In this document: positions 8,508-15,932 of the stretch, one piece after another | How positions within the stretch are numbered: the first letter of the stretch is position 1 | How the letters are laid out: the number at the start of each line of letters is the position of its first letter | Origin: Flavobacterium ginsenosidimutans | Lineage (GTDB): Bacteria; Bacteroidota; Bacteroidia; Flavobacteriales; Flavobacteriaceae | Reading direction: 5' to 3' | NCBI RefSeq assembly: GCF_003254625.1 | Contig: NZ_QJRJ01000072.1 | Coordinates: 124,001-188,000, forward strand | DNA length: 64,000 nt | Made by a program: the position numbers and the translations under genes | The notes under the pieces: model-generated | Seen by the model: the letters and a program-made list of their open reading frames with translations, nothing else | Databases searched by the model: none | Told to the model about the DNA's origin: nothing

Positions 8508-9626
8508 ATGAAAATTGCGATTAATTGTAGTTTTTTTATACCAAAAGGAGGAGGAATAAAAGAATACATTTATAATTTAACTACCAACTTGGCAAAAGTT
8601 GATTCGGTAAATGAATACGTCTTATATGTTGCATCAGATTATTATGATTACGCACTTAAGGAACTACCCAAAACGATGAGAATTAAAGCAACTCCTTTTA
8701 GCTCAAAACAAGCTATTAGAAGAAGTTTGCTTGAAAACTCATTTTATCAAAAAGAAGAAAAAATAGAGAAGTTTGAAGTTTTTCACTCACCATTTTTTCA
8801 TGTTCCCAATCTTAAAACTGCTAAAAGATTAATTACAGTTCACGATTTAAGACTTTGCCGTTACCCAGAAACATACACCTTTTTACGATATCAGTTTTTA
8901 AAAAGAGCTGTGAAAAAATCAATTCTGGTTGCAGATAAAATTATTACAATTTCTGACTTTACAAAAAATGAGTTGTTACACTTTTATGATGTTGAAGAAA
9001 GTAAAATTACTTCGATTCATGAAGCTATAAATTTAGAAAGTTTTAATGTGAAAAATATCGATAATTATAATTTCAAACTCAATAAAGATTTAGAAAAAGA
9101 CAGCTTTGTATTAAGTGTTGGGCATCTTGAACCAAGAAAAAATTACAACAATTTGATTAAAGCTTTTAAAAAAATCCAAAATGAAAGTAACTTAAGGAAG
9201 CTTAAATTAGTGATCGTTGGGAAAAAAAGTTTCGATTACGAGCAGACATTAAAAAATGTAATATTAGATAGCAATATTTTGCATCTTGATTTTGTCGATT
9301 TTAAAGATTTATTATGGCTTTATTCAAATGCAAAACTATTTGTCCAGCCTTCATTTTATGAAGGTTTTGGATTTGCTCCCCTAGAAGCTGCAGCATTAGG
9401 TACAGTTTCTGTCGTGAGTAATACATCTTCAACACCTGAAATCTGCAAAGAAAGTGCTTTTTATTTTGATCCTTTTGAAGTTGAAGATATAGCAGCTAAT
9501 ATTAAAACGGCATTGATTGACGAAGTTTTGTTTAAGGAGAAACAAGATTTGTTAGCATCAAATCTTAGCAGATTTTCGTGGCAGAAAAATGCTGAAGAAA
9601 CGTTAAAAATTTATAATTCTATATAA
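8508..9626 (+). CDS. GT4 family glycosyltransferase (mannosyltransferase-like)
   Basis: The 372-residue protein begins MKIAINCSFFIPKGGGIKEYIYNLTTNL. The C-terminal half carries VLSVGHLEPRKNYNNLIKAF and PSFYEGFGFAPLEAAALGTVSVVSNTSSTPEI, the GT4 signature with E-x7-E. The GHLEPRKN motif is common in mannosyl- and related transferases of the WbdB/MtfB type, but the donor cannot be read from sequence. It follows the polymerase gene by 26 nt. A damaged glycosyltransferase relic lies directly downstream, so this gene was probably followed by another intact transferase in the past. Confidence 0.85.
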   Translation: MKIAINCSFFIPKGGGIKEYIYNLTTNLAKVDSVNEYVLYVASDYYDYALKELPKTMRIKATPFSSKQAIRRSLLENSFYQKEEKIEKFEVFHSPFFHVPNLKTAKRLITVHDLRLCRYPETYTFLRYQFLKRAVKKSILVADKIITISDFTKNELLHFYDVEESKITSIHEAINLESFNVKNIDNYNFKLNKDLEKDSFVLSVGHLEPRKNYNNLIKAFKKIQNESNLRKLKLVIVGKKSFDYEQTLKNVILDSNILHLDFVDFKDLLWLYSNAKLFVQPSFYEGFGFAPLEAAALGTVSVVSNTSSTPEICKESAFYFDPFEVEDIAANIKTALIDEVLFKEKQDLLASNLSRFSWQKNAEETLKIYNSI

Positions 9627-9627
9627 T

Positions 9628-9839
9628 TGATTTTTTACTTCCCATAGATTATGCATAGCTAGGGAGGTATCAAAATTAGGTTAGGAAGTTATTGTCGTTG
9701 CTGAGAAAACGGAAAGAGCTAATGAAATAGGGTTGATGTAATAGATTTTATTGATTTAAAAATTTCATGTTCAGGAACAAATCCTTTAAATGAATTAAAA
9801 ACCTTGACTCAATTTAGAAATTCTAAAGTATACCAATAA
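9628..9839 (+). pseudogene. Degraded GT4 glycosyltransferase remnant
   Basis: This non-coding stretch translates to a recognisable but broken N-terminal piece of a glycosyltransferase. From 9661 one frame reads REVSKLG, a TAG stop at 9682, then EVIVVAEKTERANEIG. A one-base frame change near 9732 continues as VDVIDFIDLKISCSGTNPLNELKTL up to a TAA at 9837. The order of these segments matches the N-terminal domain of Bacteroidota GT4 enzymes that carry an SxSGTNPxxELKTL motif; one more short piece (DFLLPI) precedes it. Only about 70 residues are left, with no C-terminal domain. The remaining DNA to 10001 is very AT-rich and shows no gene or clear signal. Confidence 0.75.
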
Positions 9840-10001
9840 CAAAAAAAATGATTAATCGAAAGCTTTAATAATAAGATTAAAATATTTTTTTGGTTTTTTT
9901 TCAGACTAGCTCTATATATTTAAATTGTATTTTCAAAAGCTCTTAAAAAGAATTTATCTTTTTGTGCATTTAAGGCTTTTAAAATGCTCAGCTTAATAAA
10001 T

Positions 10002-11150
10002 ATGAAAAAAATAATTCGAATTACTACTGTTCCAATATCTTTAAAAATTCTTTTAAAAGGACAGCCAAAATTCATGTCATCCTATTATGAAGTTTTAGGG
10101 ATTTCGTCTGGTGGACAGGAACTTTTAGATGTAAGTACAGACGAAGGAATAAGGGTTCTGCCTGTAGAAATGACTAGAACAATTTCTCCCTTAAAAGATT
10201 TAAAATCATTATACATCTTGTATAGAATTTTAAAAAAAGAAAAGCCTTTTATTGTACACACACATACCCCAAAGGCTGGAATTATTGGAATGCTCGCTTC
10301 AAAATTAGTTGGTGTTCCTAACAGATTACATACTGTTGCAGGATTACCACTTATGGAAGCCACAGGTAATAAAAGAAGGCTTTTAGATTTTGTTGAAAAA
10401 ATGACTTATAAATGTGCAACTAAAGTGTACCCTAATTCAAATGAATTATATCATTTTATATTGAAAAATAATTATGCAAAATCTGATAAGCTGAAAGTTT
10501 TAGGAAATGGTAGTTCCAATGGCATTAATACTTCTTTTTTTGACCCAAATGTTGTTTCGGAAACAGATCGACAAAAACTAAAGTCAACCTTAAATATATC
10601 TGATGAAGATTTTGTCTATGTATTTGTAGGACGTTTAGTTGGTGATAAAGGAATTAATGAATTAGTTAAAGCATTTACTCAAATAAGCGAGAAAAATGTA
10701 AAATTACTTTTGGTTGGTCCTCTTGAATCAGATTTAGACAAATTGGAGACTCAAGTTTTAAAAACTATAGAAAGTAATGATAAAATTATTTCGACCGGAT
10801 ACCAAAAAGATGTTAGGACATACTTATCAATATCAGATGCACTTGTATTTCCAAGTTACAGAGAAGGATTTCCAAACGTTGTATTGCAGGCTGGCGCAAT
10901 GGGATTACCTTCTATAGTTACAAATATAAACGGATGTAATGAAATAATAGTAAAAGATATAAATGGCACCATTATTTCTGTAAAAAATATGCAAATGCTA
11001 TACGATGCGATGATGAAATTTTATCTTGATAAAAATTATTTTTTAAAGTTAAAATCGAATGCTCGTCAAATGATTACGAGTCGTTATGAACAAAATGTTA
11101 TATGGAATGCTATTTTGTCAGAATACAAAAACTTTGAAAAAAATGTATAG
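10002..11150 (+). CDS. GT4 glycosyltransferase (PglA/CapM-like)
   Basis: From ATG 10002 the product has 382 residues and starts MKKIIRITTVPISLKILLKGQP, the normal N-terminus of this Bacteroidota family; an upstream ATG at 9984 would add six residues. HTHTPKAGIIGMLASKLVGVPNRLHTVAGLP and VFPSYREGFPNVVLQAGAMGLPSIVTNINGCNEII are typical of PglA-like enzymes that add a HexNAc onto undecaprenyl-diphosphate-linked bacillosamine or a similar first sugar. It is directly followed, with an 8-nt overlap, by a PglC-like initiating transferase and then by pglD and pglE, which supports a role as second transferase of that pathway. Confidence 0.82.
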   Translation: MKKIIRITTVPISLKILLKGQPKFMSSYYEVLGISSGGQELLDVSTDEGIRVLPVEMTRTISPLKDLKSLYILYRILKKEKPFIVHTHTPKAGIIGMLASKLVGVPNRLHTVAGLPLMEATGNKRRLLDFVEKMTYKCATKVYPNSNELYHFILKNNYAKSDKLKVLGNGSSNGINTSFFDPNVVSETDRQKLKSTLNISDEDFVYVFVGRLVGDKGINELVKAFTQISEKNVKLLLVGPLESDLDKLETQVLKTIESNDKIISTGYQKDVRTYLSISDALVFPSYREGFPNVVLQAGAMGLPSIVTNINGCNEIIVKDINGTIISVKNMQMLYDAMMKFYLDKNYFLKLKSNARQMITSRYEQNVIWNAILSEYKNFEKNV

Positions 11151-11748
11151 AAAAGTATTTAAGAGAGTAATTGATTTTATATCAGCAGTTTTAGGTTTTA
11201 TATTTTTATTTCCCTTATTTATAATTATTACATTATTCTTGGCTTTTGCAAATCGAGGAAATCCATTTTTTTTTCAGAATCGACCAGGTAAAGGAGGACG
11301 GATTTTCAAAATAGTAAAATTTAAGACAATGAATGATAAAAAAGATTCTGACAATAACTTATTGCCTGATTCTGATCGTCTAACAAAAGTTGGTATGTTT
11401 GTCAGAAAAACTTCTTTAGATGAGATCCCACAGTTAATAAACGTAATAAAAGGAGATATGAGCCTAATTGGACCACGTCCTTTATTACCTGAATATTTGG
11501 CTCTTTATAATGATTTTCAAAAGCAACGTCATAATATTAAGCCGGGTATTACAGGATGGGCACAGGTAAATGGAAGAAATGCAATTTCGTGGGAAAAAAA
11601 GTTTGAATATGATGTATGGTATATTAAAAATTTATCTTTTTTCTTAGATATAAAAATACTTGTAAAAACCATCCAAAAAGTTATTAAAAGAGAAAGTATA
11701 AATGCAGATAATTCTGTAACAATTGAACGTTTTAATGGAGGAAACTAA
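11143..11748 (+). CDS. pglC: Initiating sugar-phosphate transferase (PglC-like)
   Basis: The 201-residue protein is a short monotopic bacterial sugar transferase. ATG 11143 gives MYRKVFKRVIDFISAVLGFIFLFPLF, one re-entrant hydrophobic helix, followed by RPGKGGRIFKIVKFKTMND, RKTSLDEIPQLINVIKGDMSLIGPRPLLPEY and KPGITGWAQVNGRNAISWEKKFEYDVWY. These are the core motifs of enzymes that transfer sugar 1-phosphate to undecaprenyl phosphate. PglC uses UDP-diNAc-bacillosamine; the neighbours pglD, pglE and a PglF-like gene make the same donor likely here. A longer upstream start at 11086 would lie inside the previous gene and is less likely. A larger WbaP/WcaJ-type paralogue is at 46817-48211. Confidence 0.88.
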   Translation: MYRKVFKRVIDFISAVLGFIFLFPLFIIITLFLAFANRGNPFFFQNRPGKGGRIFKIVKFKTMNDKKDSDNNLLPDSDRLTKVGMFVRKTSLDEIPQLINVIKGDMSLIGPRPLLPEYLALYNDFQKQRHNIKPGITGWAQVNGRNAISWEKKFEYDVWYIKNLSFFLDIKILVKTIQKVIKRESINADNSVTIERFNGGN

Positions 11749-12352
11749 ATATTTGTATGGCGCAAGCGGTCACTGTAAAGTCATTATTGATGTTTTAAAG
11801 AGCAATAATGTCAATCTAAAAGCAATTTTTGACGATAAGCCTAAAGAAGCAGAAATAGTGGGTATTCCAGTTATTAATGCATCAAAAATAAATGATATAA
11901 ATAATGGACAATTTATTGTGTCTATTGGTGATAATGAAATTAGAAAGCGTATAGCTGAAAAAATTAAAATGTCATTTTTTACTGCAATTCATTCAACTGC
12001 AGTTGTTTCTGAGAACTCAAAGATAGAGGAAGGAACTGTTGTAATGGCAGGTGCAATCATAAATTTTGGGGCTGTAGTTGGTAAACATTGTATAATAAAT
12101 ACTGGAGCAATTGTAGAGCATGATTGTAAAATTTATGATTATGTACACATTTCTCCAAAAGCAGCATTAGCAGGAAATGTTACTATAGGGTCAGGGACAC
12201 ATATTGGTATAGGAGCTTCAATAATTCAAGGAATTAATGTAGGAGCAGGAGTAACAATTGGTGCTGGTTGTGTTGTTATTAATGATGTTCCCGATTATGC
12301 AGTAGTGGTAGGAAATCCTGGAAATATAATAAAATATAATTCGTTAATATGA
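11735..12352 (+). CDS. pglD: UDP-4-amino-sugar N-acetyltransferase (PglD/NeuD family)
   Basis: From ATG 11735 the product has 205 residues. The N-terminal domain begins with YLYGASGHCKVIIDVLK, the sugar-nucleotide-binding GxSGHxK loop; the rest is a left-handed beta-helix with hexapeptide repeats. His129 in AIVEHDCKI corresponds to the proposed general base of PglD. PglD acetylates the 4-amino group of UDP-4-amino-sugar to form UDP-diNAc-bacillosamine, which fits its place between PglC- and PglE-like genes. It overlaps the pglC-like gene by 14 nt and the aminotransferase gene by 4 nt. NeuD-like O-acetyltransferases share this fold, so the N-acetyl role rests on context. Confidence 0.87.
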   Translation: MEETKYLYGASGHCKVIIDVLKSNNVNLKAIFDDKPKEAEIVGIPVINASKINDINNGQFIVSIGDNEIRKRIAEKIKMSFFTAIHSTAVVSENSKIEEGTVVMAGAIINFGAVVGKHCIINTGAIVEHDCKIYDYVHISPKAALAGNVTIGSGTHIGIGASIIQGINVGAGVTIGAGCVVINDVPDYAVVVGNPGNIIKYNSLI

Positions 12353-13488
12353 GTAATTCAAAAATTTGGTTGTCTTCTCCACATATGGGAGGTGGCGAAA
12401 TAAAATATGTAAACAAAGCTTTTGATACCAATTGGATAGCTCCTTTGGGGCCAAATGTTCAAGGTTTTGAAAAAGATTTAGAAAAATATCTGTCTGAAAA
12501 TGTACATATTGGCGCATTAAGTTCAGGAACAGCAGCATTGCATTTAGGTTTGATACTTTTGGGAGTTAAATCAGGTGACGAAGTAATTTGCCAAAGTATG
12601 ACTTTTTCGGCATCTGCAAATCCTATTTTATATCAAGGAGCTGTTCCTGTTTTTGTTGATAGCGAATTAGACACATGGAATATATGTCCAGTTGCTTTGG
12701 AAAAAGCCATTCTTGATAGAATTAGAAAAGGAAAAAAGCCAAAAGCAATAATTGCCGTTCATCTTTATGGAATGCCATATAAAATTGATGAAATACATGC
12801 GATCGCCGATAAGTATGAAATTGCAATACTTGAAGATAGTGCTGAAGCATTAGGAAGTCATTATAAAAACAAAAAATGTGGTACGTTTGGACAAATTGCC
12901 GCACTTTCATTTAATGGAAACAAAATCATAACAACTTCAGGAGGAGGCGCAATTGTTGCGCAGAATGAAGATCTTAAAAATAAAGCAATTTTTCTTTCAA
13001 CACAGGCGAGAGATAACGCACCACATTATCAACATAGTGAAATTGGTTTTAATTACAGAATGAGTAATATTTGTGCCGGTATTGGAAGAGGACAAATGGA
13101 AGTTTTAGATGCACACATCAAATTAAGGAGAGATATGCATGATTTCTATGCACAATATTTTGCAGATATTGATGGGATTACTATTTTAAAAGAGCCAAGC
13201 CAAGATTATTACTCGAATCATTGGTTGTCAGCAATTGTTATTGATCCCGGAAAAATTGGAAAAAACAGAGAAAATTTAAGACTGGCTTTTGAATTGGAGA
13301 ATATTGAAAGTCGCCCTCTTTGGAAACCAATGCATTTGCAACCAGTTTTTGAAAAATATCCCTACTATGGTGAAAAGGTTTCTGAGCTTTTGTTTCAAAA
13401 TGGTTTATGTCTTCCTTCTGGATCAAACTTAATGGAAGAAGATAGATTAAGAATAAAAAATGTATTAAATACATTTTTTCAGAAATAA
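12349..13488 (+). CDS. pglE: Sugar-nucleotide 4-aminotransferase (PglE-like, DegT/DnrJ/EryC1/StrS)
   Basis: The 379-residue PLP enzyme is expected to turn UDP-4-keto-6-deoxy-GlcNAc into its 4-amino form. GALSSGTAALHLGL, LEDSAEALGS (Asp163) and LSFNGNKIITTSGGG (Lys192, the PLP Schiff-base lysine) are all present. The length and the start SSPHMGGGEIKYVNKAFDTNWIAPLGPNV match PglE-type enzymes closely. Substrate would come from the PglF-like dehydratase at 15933-17900, and product would go to the PglD-like enzyme just upstream (4-nt overlap). Confidence 0.9.
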   Translation: MSNSKIWLSSPHMGGGEIKYVNKAFDTNWIAPLGPNVQGFEKDLEKYLSENVHIGALSSGTAALHLGLILLGVKSGDEVICQSMTFSASANPILYQGAVPVFVDSELDTWNICPVALEKAILDRIRKGKKPKAIIAVHLYGMPYKIDEIHAIADKYEIAILEDSAEALGSHYKNKKCGTFGQIAALSFNGNKIITTSGGGAIVAQNEDLKNKAIFLSTQARDNAPHYQHSEIGFNYRMSNICAGIGRGQMEVLDAHIKLRRDMHDFYAQYFADIDGITILKEPSQDYYSNHWLSAIVIDPGKIGKNRENLRLAFELENIESRPLWKPMHLQPVFEKYPYYGEKVSELLFQNGLCLPSGSNLMEEDRLRIKNVLNTFFQK

Positions 13489-13507
13489 AATTGGATTTTA
13501 AATTATC

Positions 13508-14056
13508 ATGAAAATCGAAGAAACATTTATAAAAGATCTGGTAATTATAGAGCCAATATTATTTGGAGATGAAAGAGGTTATTTTTTTGAATCTTATAGT
13601 AAAACGAAATTCGAAGATTTAGGAATTAATATTGATTTTGTTCAGGACAATCAATCATTTTCTAAATATGGAACTTTAAGAGGATTACATTATCAAAATC
13701 CTCCTTTTGCACAAACTAAATTAGTACGTGTTTTAGAAGGCAAAATTATTGATGTTGCTGTAGATTTAAGAAAAGATTCTCTTACTTATGGAAAGTCATT
13801 TAGTATTTTACTTTCAGCAGAAAATAAAAAACAATTGTTAGTTCCTCAAGGTTTTGCGCACGGATTTTCAGTGATCAGTGAAACAGCATCGGTAATGTAC
13901 AAATGTGATCAATTTTATAATAAAGCTTCAGAAGGCGGAATAAAATATGATGATCCTTCTTTAAATATTGATTGGGGAATGGATTTGAATGATGCAATCG
14001 TTTCTGATAAAGATCAGATTTTGCCTTTTATTGAAAACTGTAATAGCCTATTTTAA
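13508..14056 (+). CDS. rfbC: dTDP-4-dehydrorhamnose 3,5-epimerase
   Basis: The 182-residue cupin-fold protein is RmlC/RfbC, the third step in dTDP-L-rhamnose synthesis. Characteristic segments are DERGYFFESY, QDNQSFSKYGTLRGLHYQNPP with catalytic His61, GKIIDVAVDLRKDSLTYGK, VPQGFAHGFSVIS and KYDDPSLNIDW. Length is normal for the family. Its stop overlaps the start of rfbD by one base. It begins 19 nt after the aminotransferase gene, so the bacillosamine and rhamnose genes probably share a transcript. Confidence 0.96.
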   Translation: MKIEETFIKDLVIIEPILFGDERGYFFESYSKTKFEDLGINIDFVQDNQSFSKYGTLRGLHYQNPPFAQTKLVRVLEGKIIDVAVDLRKDSLTYGKSFSILLSAENKKQLLVPQGFAHGFSVISETASVMYKCDQFYNKASEGGIKYDDPSLNIDWGMDLNDAIVSDKDQILPFIENCNSLF

Positions 14057-14907
14057 TGAAAAAAATTCTTGTAACAGGTGCAAGTGGGCAATTAGGATCT
14101 GAACTTTCAGTTTTATCATCAAAATACCCAGAATATGAATGGATTTTTGCAGATAGAACAAAAATCACATTAGACAGTTTAGATCTTTTGCCTATTCAGT
14201 TAAATGAAATTAAGGCAGATGTGATTTTGAATTGTGGCGCTTATACTGCGGTTGATAAAGCTGAAACAGAAAAAGATTTAGCTTTTGCAATAAATTCTTC
14301 GTCAGTAGGAATAATAGCAAAATATGCTTGGGAAAACAATATTAAGTTAATCCATATTTCTACAGATTACGTTTTTGATGGTACTTCTTCTGTTGCATTA
14401 GATGAAGAAGCATTAACAAACCCTATAAATGTGTATGGCGAAAGTAAATTGGCGGGAGAAATTGCATGTTTAAACCAAAATCCTAACTCTATTATTGTAA
14501 GAACTTCTTGGGTTTATAGTAAATTTGGAAACAATTTTGTTAAAACGATGCAGCGATTAATGCAAGAGAGAGAGGAAATTAGTGTAGTGAATGATCAAGT
14601 TGGTTCGCCAACTTATGCAGCAGATCTAGCACAGGCAATGATCAATATTGTTAATTCGCCAAATTGGATTTCAGGAATATATAATTATTCTAACGAAGGA
14701 GAAATAAGCTGGTATGAATTTGCTTTGAGTATTAAAGAGTTAGGGGGTTATAATTGTAAGGTGAATGGTATTCCATCTTCTTCTTATCCAACTCCAGCAA
14801 AAAGACCAAACTTTTCATTGTTAGATAAAAAGAAAATAAAGTCAATTTATAATTTGGAAGTTCCATTTTATAAAGAAAGTCTAAAAAAAATATTCATAGA
14901 AAATTAA
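14056..14907 (+). CDS. rfbD: dTDP-4-dehydrorhamnose reductase
   Basis: The 283-residue short-chain reductase (RmlD) performs the last NAD(P)H-dependent step to dTDP-L-rhamnose. The nucleotide-binding loop VTGASGQLGSEL is at the N-terminus, followed by NCGAYTAVDKAE, STDYVFDG, and the YGESKLAGE catalytic Tyr-Lys pair. NDQVGSPTYAADLAQAM and the C-terminal RPNFSLLDKKK are also typical. It lies between rfbC (1-nt overlap) and rfbA (56-nt gap). Confidence 0.96.
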   Translation: MKKILVTGASGQLGSELSVLSSKYPEYEWIFADRTKITLDSLDLLPIQLNEIKADVILNCGAYTAVDKAETEKDLAFAINSSSVGIIAKYAWENNIKLIHISTDYVFDGTSSVALDEEALTNPINVYGESKLAGEIACLNQNPNSIIVRTSWVYSKFGNNFVKTMQRLMQEREEISVVNDQVGSPTYAADLAQAMINIVNSPNWISGIYNYSNEGEISWYEFALSIKELGGYNCKVNGIPSSSYPTPAKRPNFSLLDKKKIKSIYNLEVPFYKESLKKIFIEN

Positions 14908-14963
14908 AAGTTTGAGTTTTGCATTCTGTCTAGACTCTGTGTTTTTGAAAATAAAAATAAATT

Positions 14964-15848
14964 ATGAAAGGAATTATATTAGCTGGAGGTTCTGGTACTA
15001 GATTACACCCCCTAACGTTAGCAGTCAGTAAACAGCTAATGCCCGTTTATGATAAGCCAATGATTTATTATCCTCTTTCAACTTTAATGATGGCAGGGAT
15101 CAATGAAATTTTAATAATTTCAACACCACATGATTTACCTCATTTTAGAAGACTTTTGGGAGATGGCAGTACAATTGGTTGTAAATTTAGTTATGCAGAA
15201 CAAGCTAATCCGAATGGATTAGCTCAGGCATTTGTAATTGGCGAAGAGTTTATTGGAAAAGATAAAGTAGCTCTGGTTCTTGGGGATAATATTTTCTTCG
15301 GAACAAATATGCAGCAACTTTTGAAAAATAATTCTAATCCAGATGGAGGTGTTGTTTTTGCCTATCACGTTGCAGATCCAGAAAGATATGGAGTAGTTGA
15401 ATTTGACGAAAACAAAAATGCAATTTCAATAGAAGAAAAACCTTTGGAGCCAAAATCTAATTATGCTGTTCCGGGTTTATATTTCTATGATAATTCAGTA
15501 GTAGAGATTGCTAAAAATATTAAACCAAGTGCTCGTGGCGAATATGAGATAACAGATGTAAATAAAGTCTATCTGGAAAAAGGACAGTTAAAAGTTGGAA
15601 TATTAAGTAGAGGAACAGCTTGGCTAGACACAGGAACATTTAATAGCTTGATGCAGGCAGGACAATTTGTTCAAGTTATTGAAGAAAGACAAGGTCTAAA
15701 AGTAGGATGTATTGAAGAAATTGCTTGGCGACAAGGCTTTATTAATGATGAACAACTTGAGAAATTAGCGCAACCACTATTAAAATCAGGATATGGAACG
15801 TATTTAATCGAATTTCTAAGACAAAAGGAAAAAAGTGTTAAAATTTAA
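14964..15848 (+). CDS. rfbA: Glucose-1-phosphate thymidylyltransferase
   Basis: The 294-residue enzyme (RmlA) activates glucose 1-phosphate with dTTP to give dTDP-glucose. [39 protein letters not shown] is the classical N-terminal nucleotide-binding segment, and [29 protein letters not shown] and [10 protein letters not shown] are conserved. Length matches the family. RfbB (dTDP-glucose 4,6-dehydratase), which should act between RfbA and RfbC, is not present in this window and must be encoded elsewhere or left of the edge. Confidence 0.97.
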   Translation: MKGIILAGGSGTRLHPLTLAVSKQLMPVYDKPMIYYPLSTLMMAGINEILIISTPHDLPHFRRLLGDGSTIGCKFSYAEQANPNGLAQAFVIGEEFIGKDKVALVLGDNIFFGTNMQQLLKNNSNPDGGVVFAYHVADPERYGVVEFDENKNAISIEEKPLEPKSNYAVPGLYFYDNSVVEIAKNIKPSARGEYEITDVNKVYLEKGQLKVGILSRGTAWLDTGTFNSLMQAGQFVQVIEERQGLKVGCIEEIAWRQGFINDEQLEKLAQPLLKSGYGTYLIEFLRQKEKSVKI

Positions 15849-15886
15849 TTTGTATCTTTAACTAATTATTTAAAACCTTTAATTTG

Positions 15887-15894
15887 TATTTTTG
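15887..15894 (+). promoter_or_regulatory. Possible Bacteroidota -7 promoter box upstream of the pglF-like gene
   Basis: TATTTTTG matches the TAnnTTTG -7 consensus of Bacteroidota primary sigma factor promoters. It lies about 40 nt before the TTG start at 15933 in an 84-nt AT-rich gap. No good TTG box was found at the expected -33 distance, so this is a moderate call. Confidence 0.4.
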
Positions 15895-15932
15895 TACAAA
15901 GTTCGAATTACAGGTACTTAAAAAAAGCTCAA

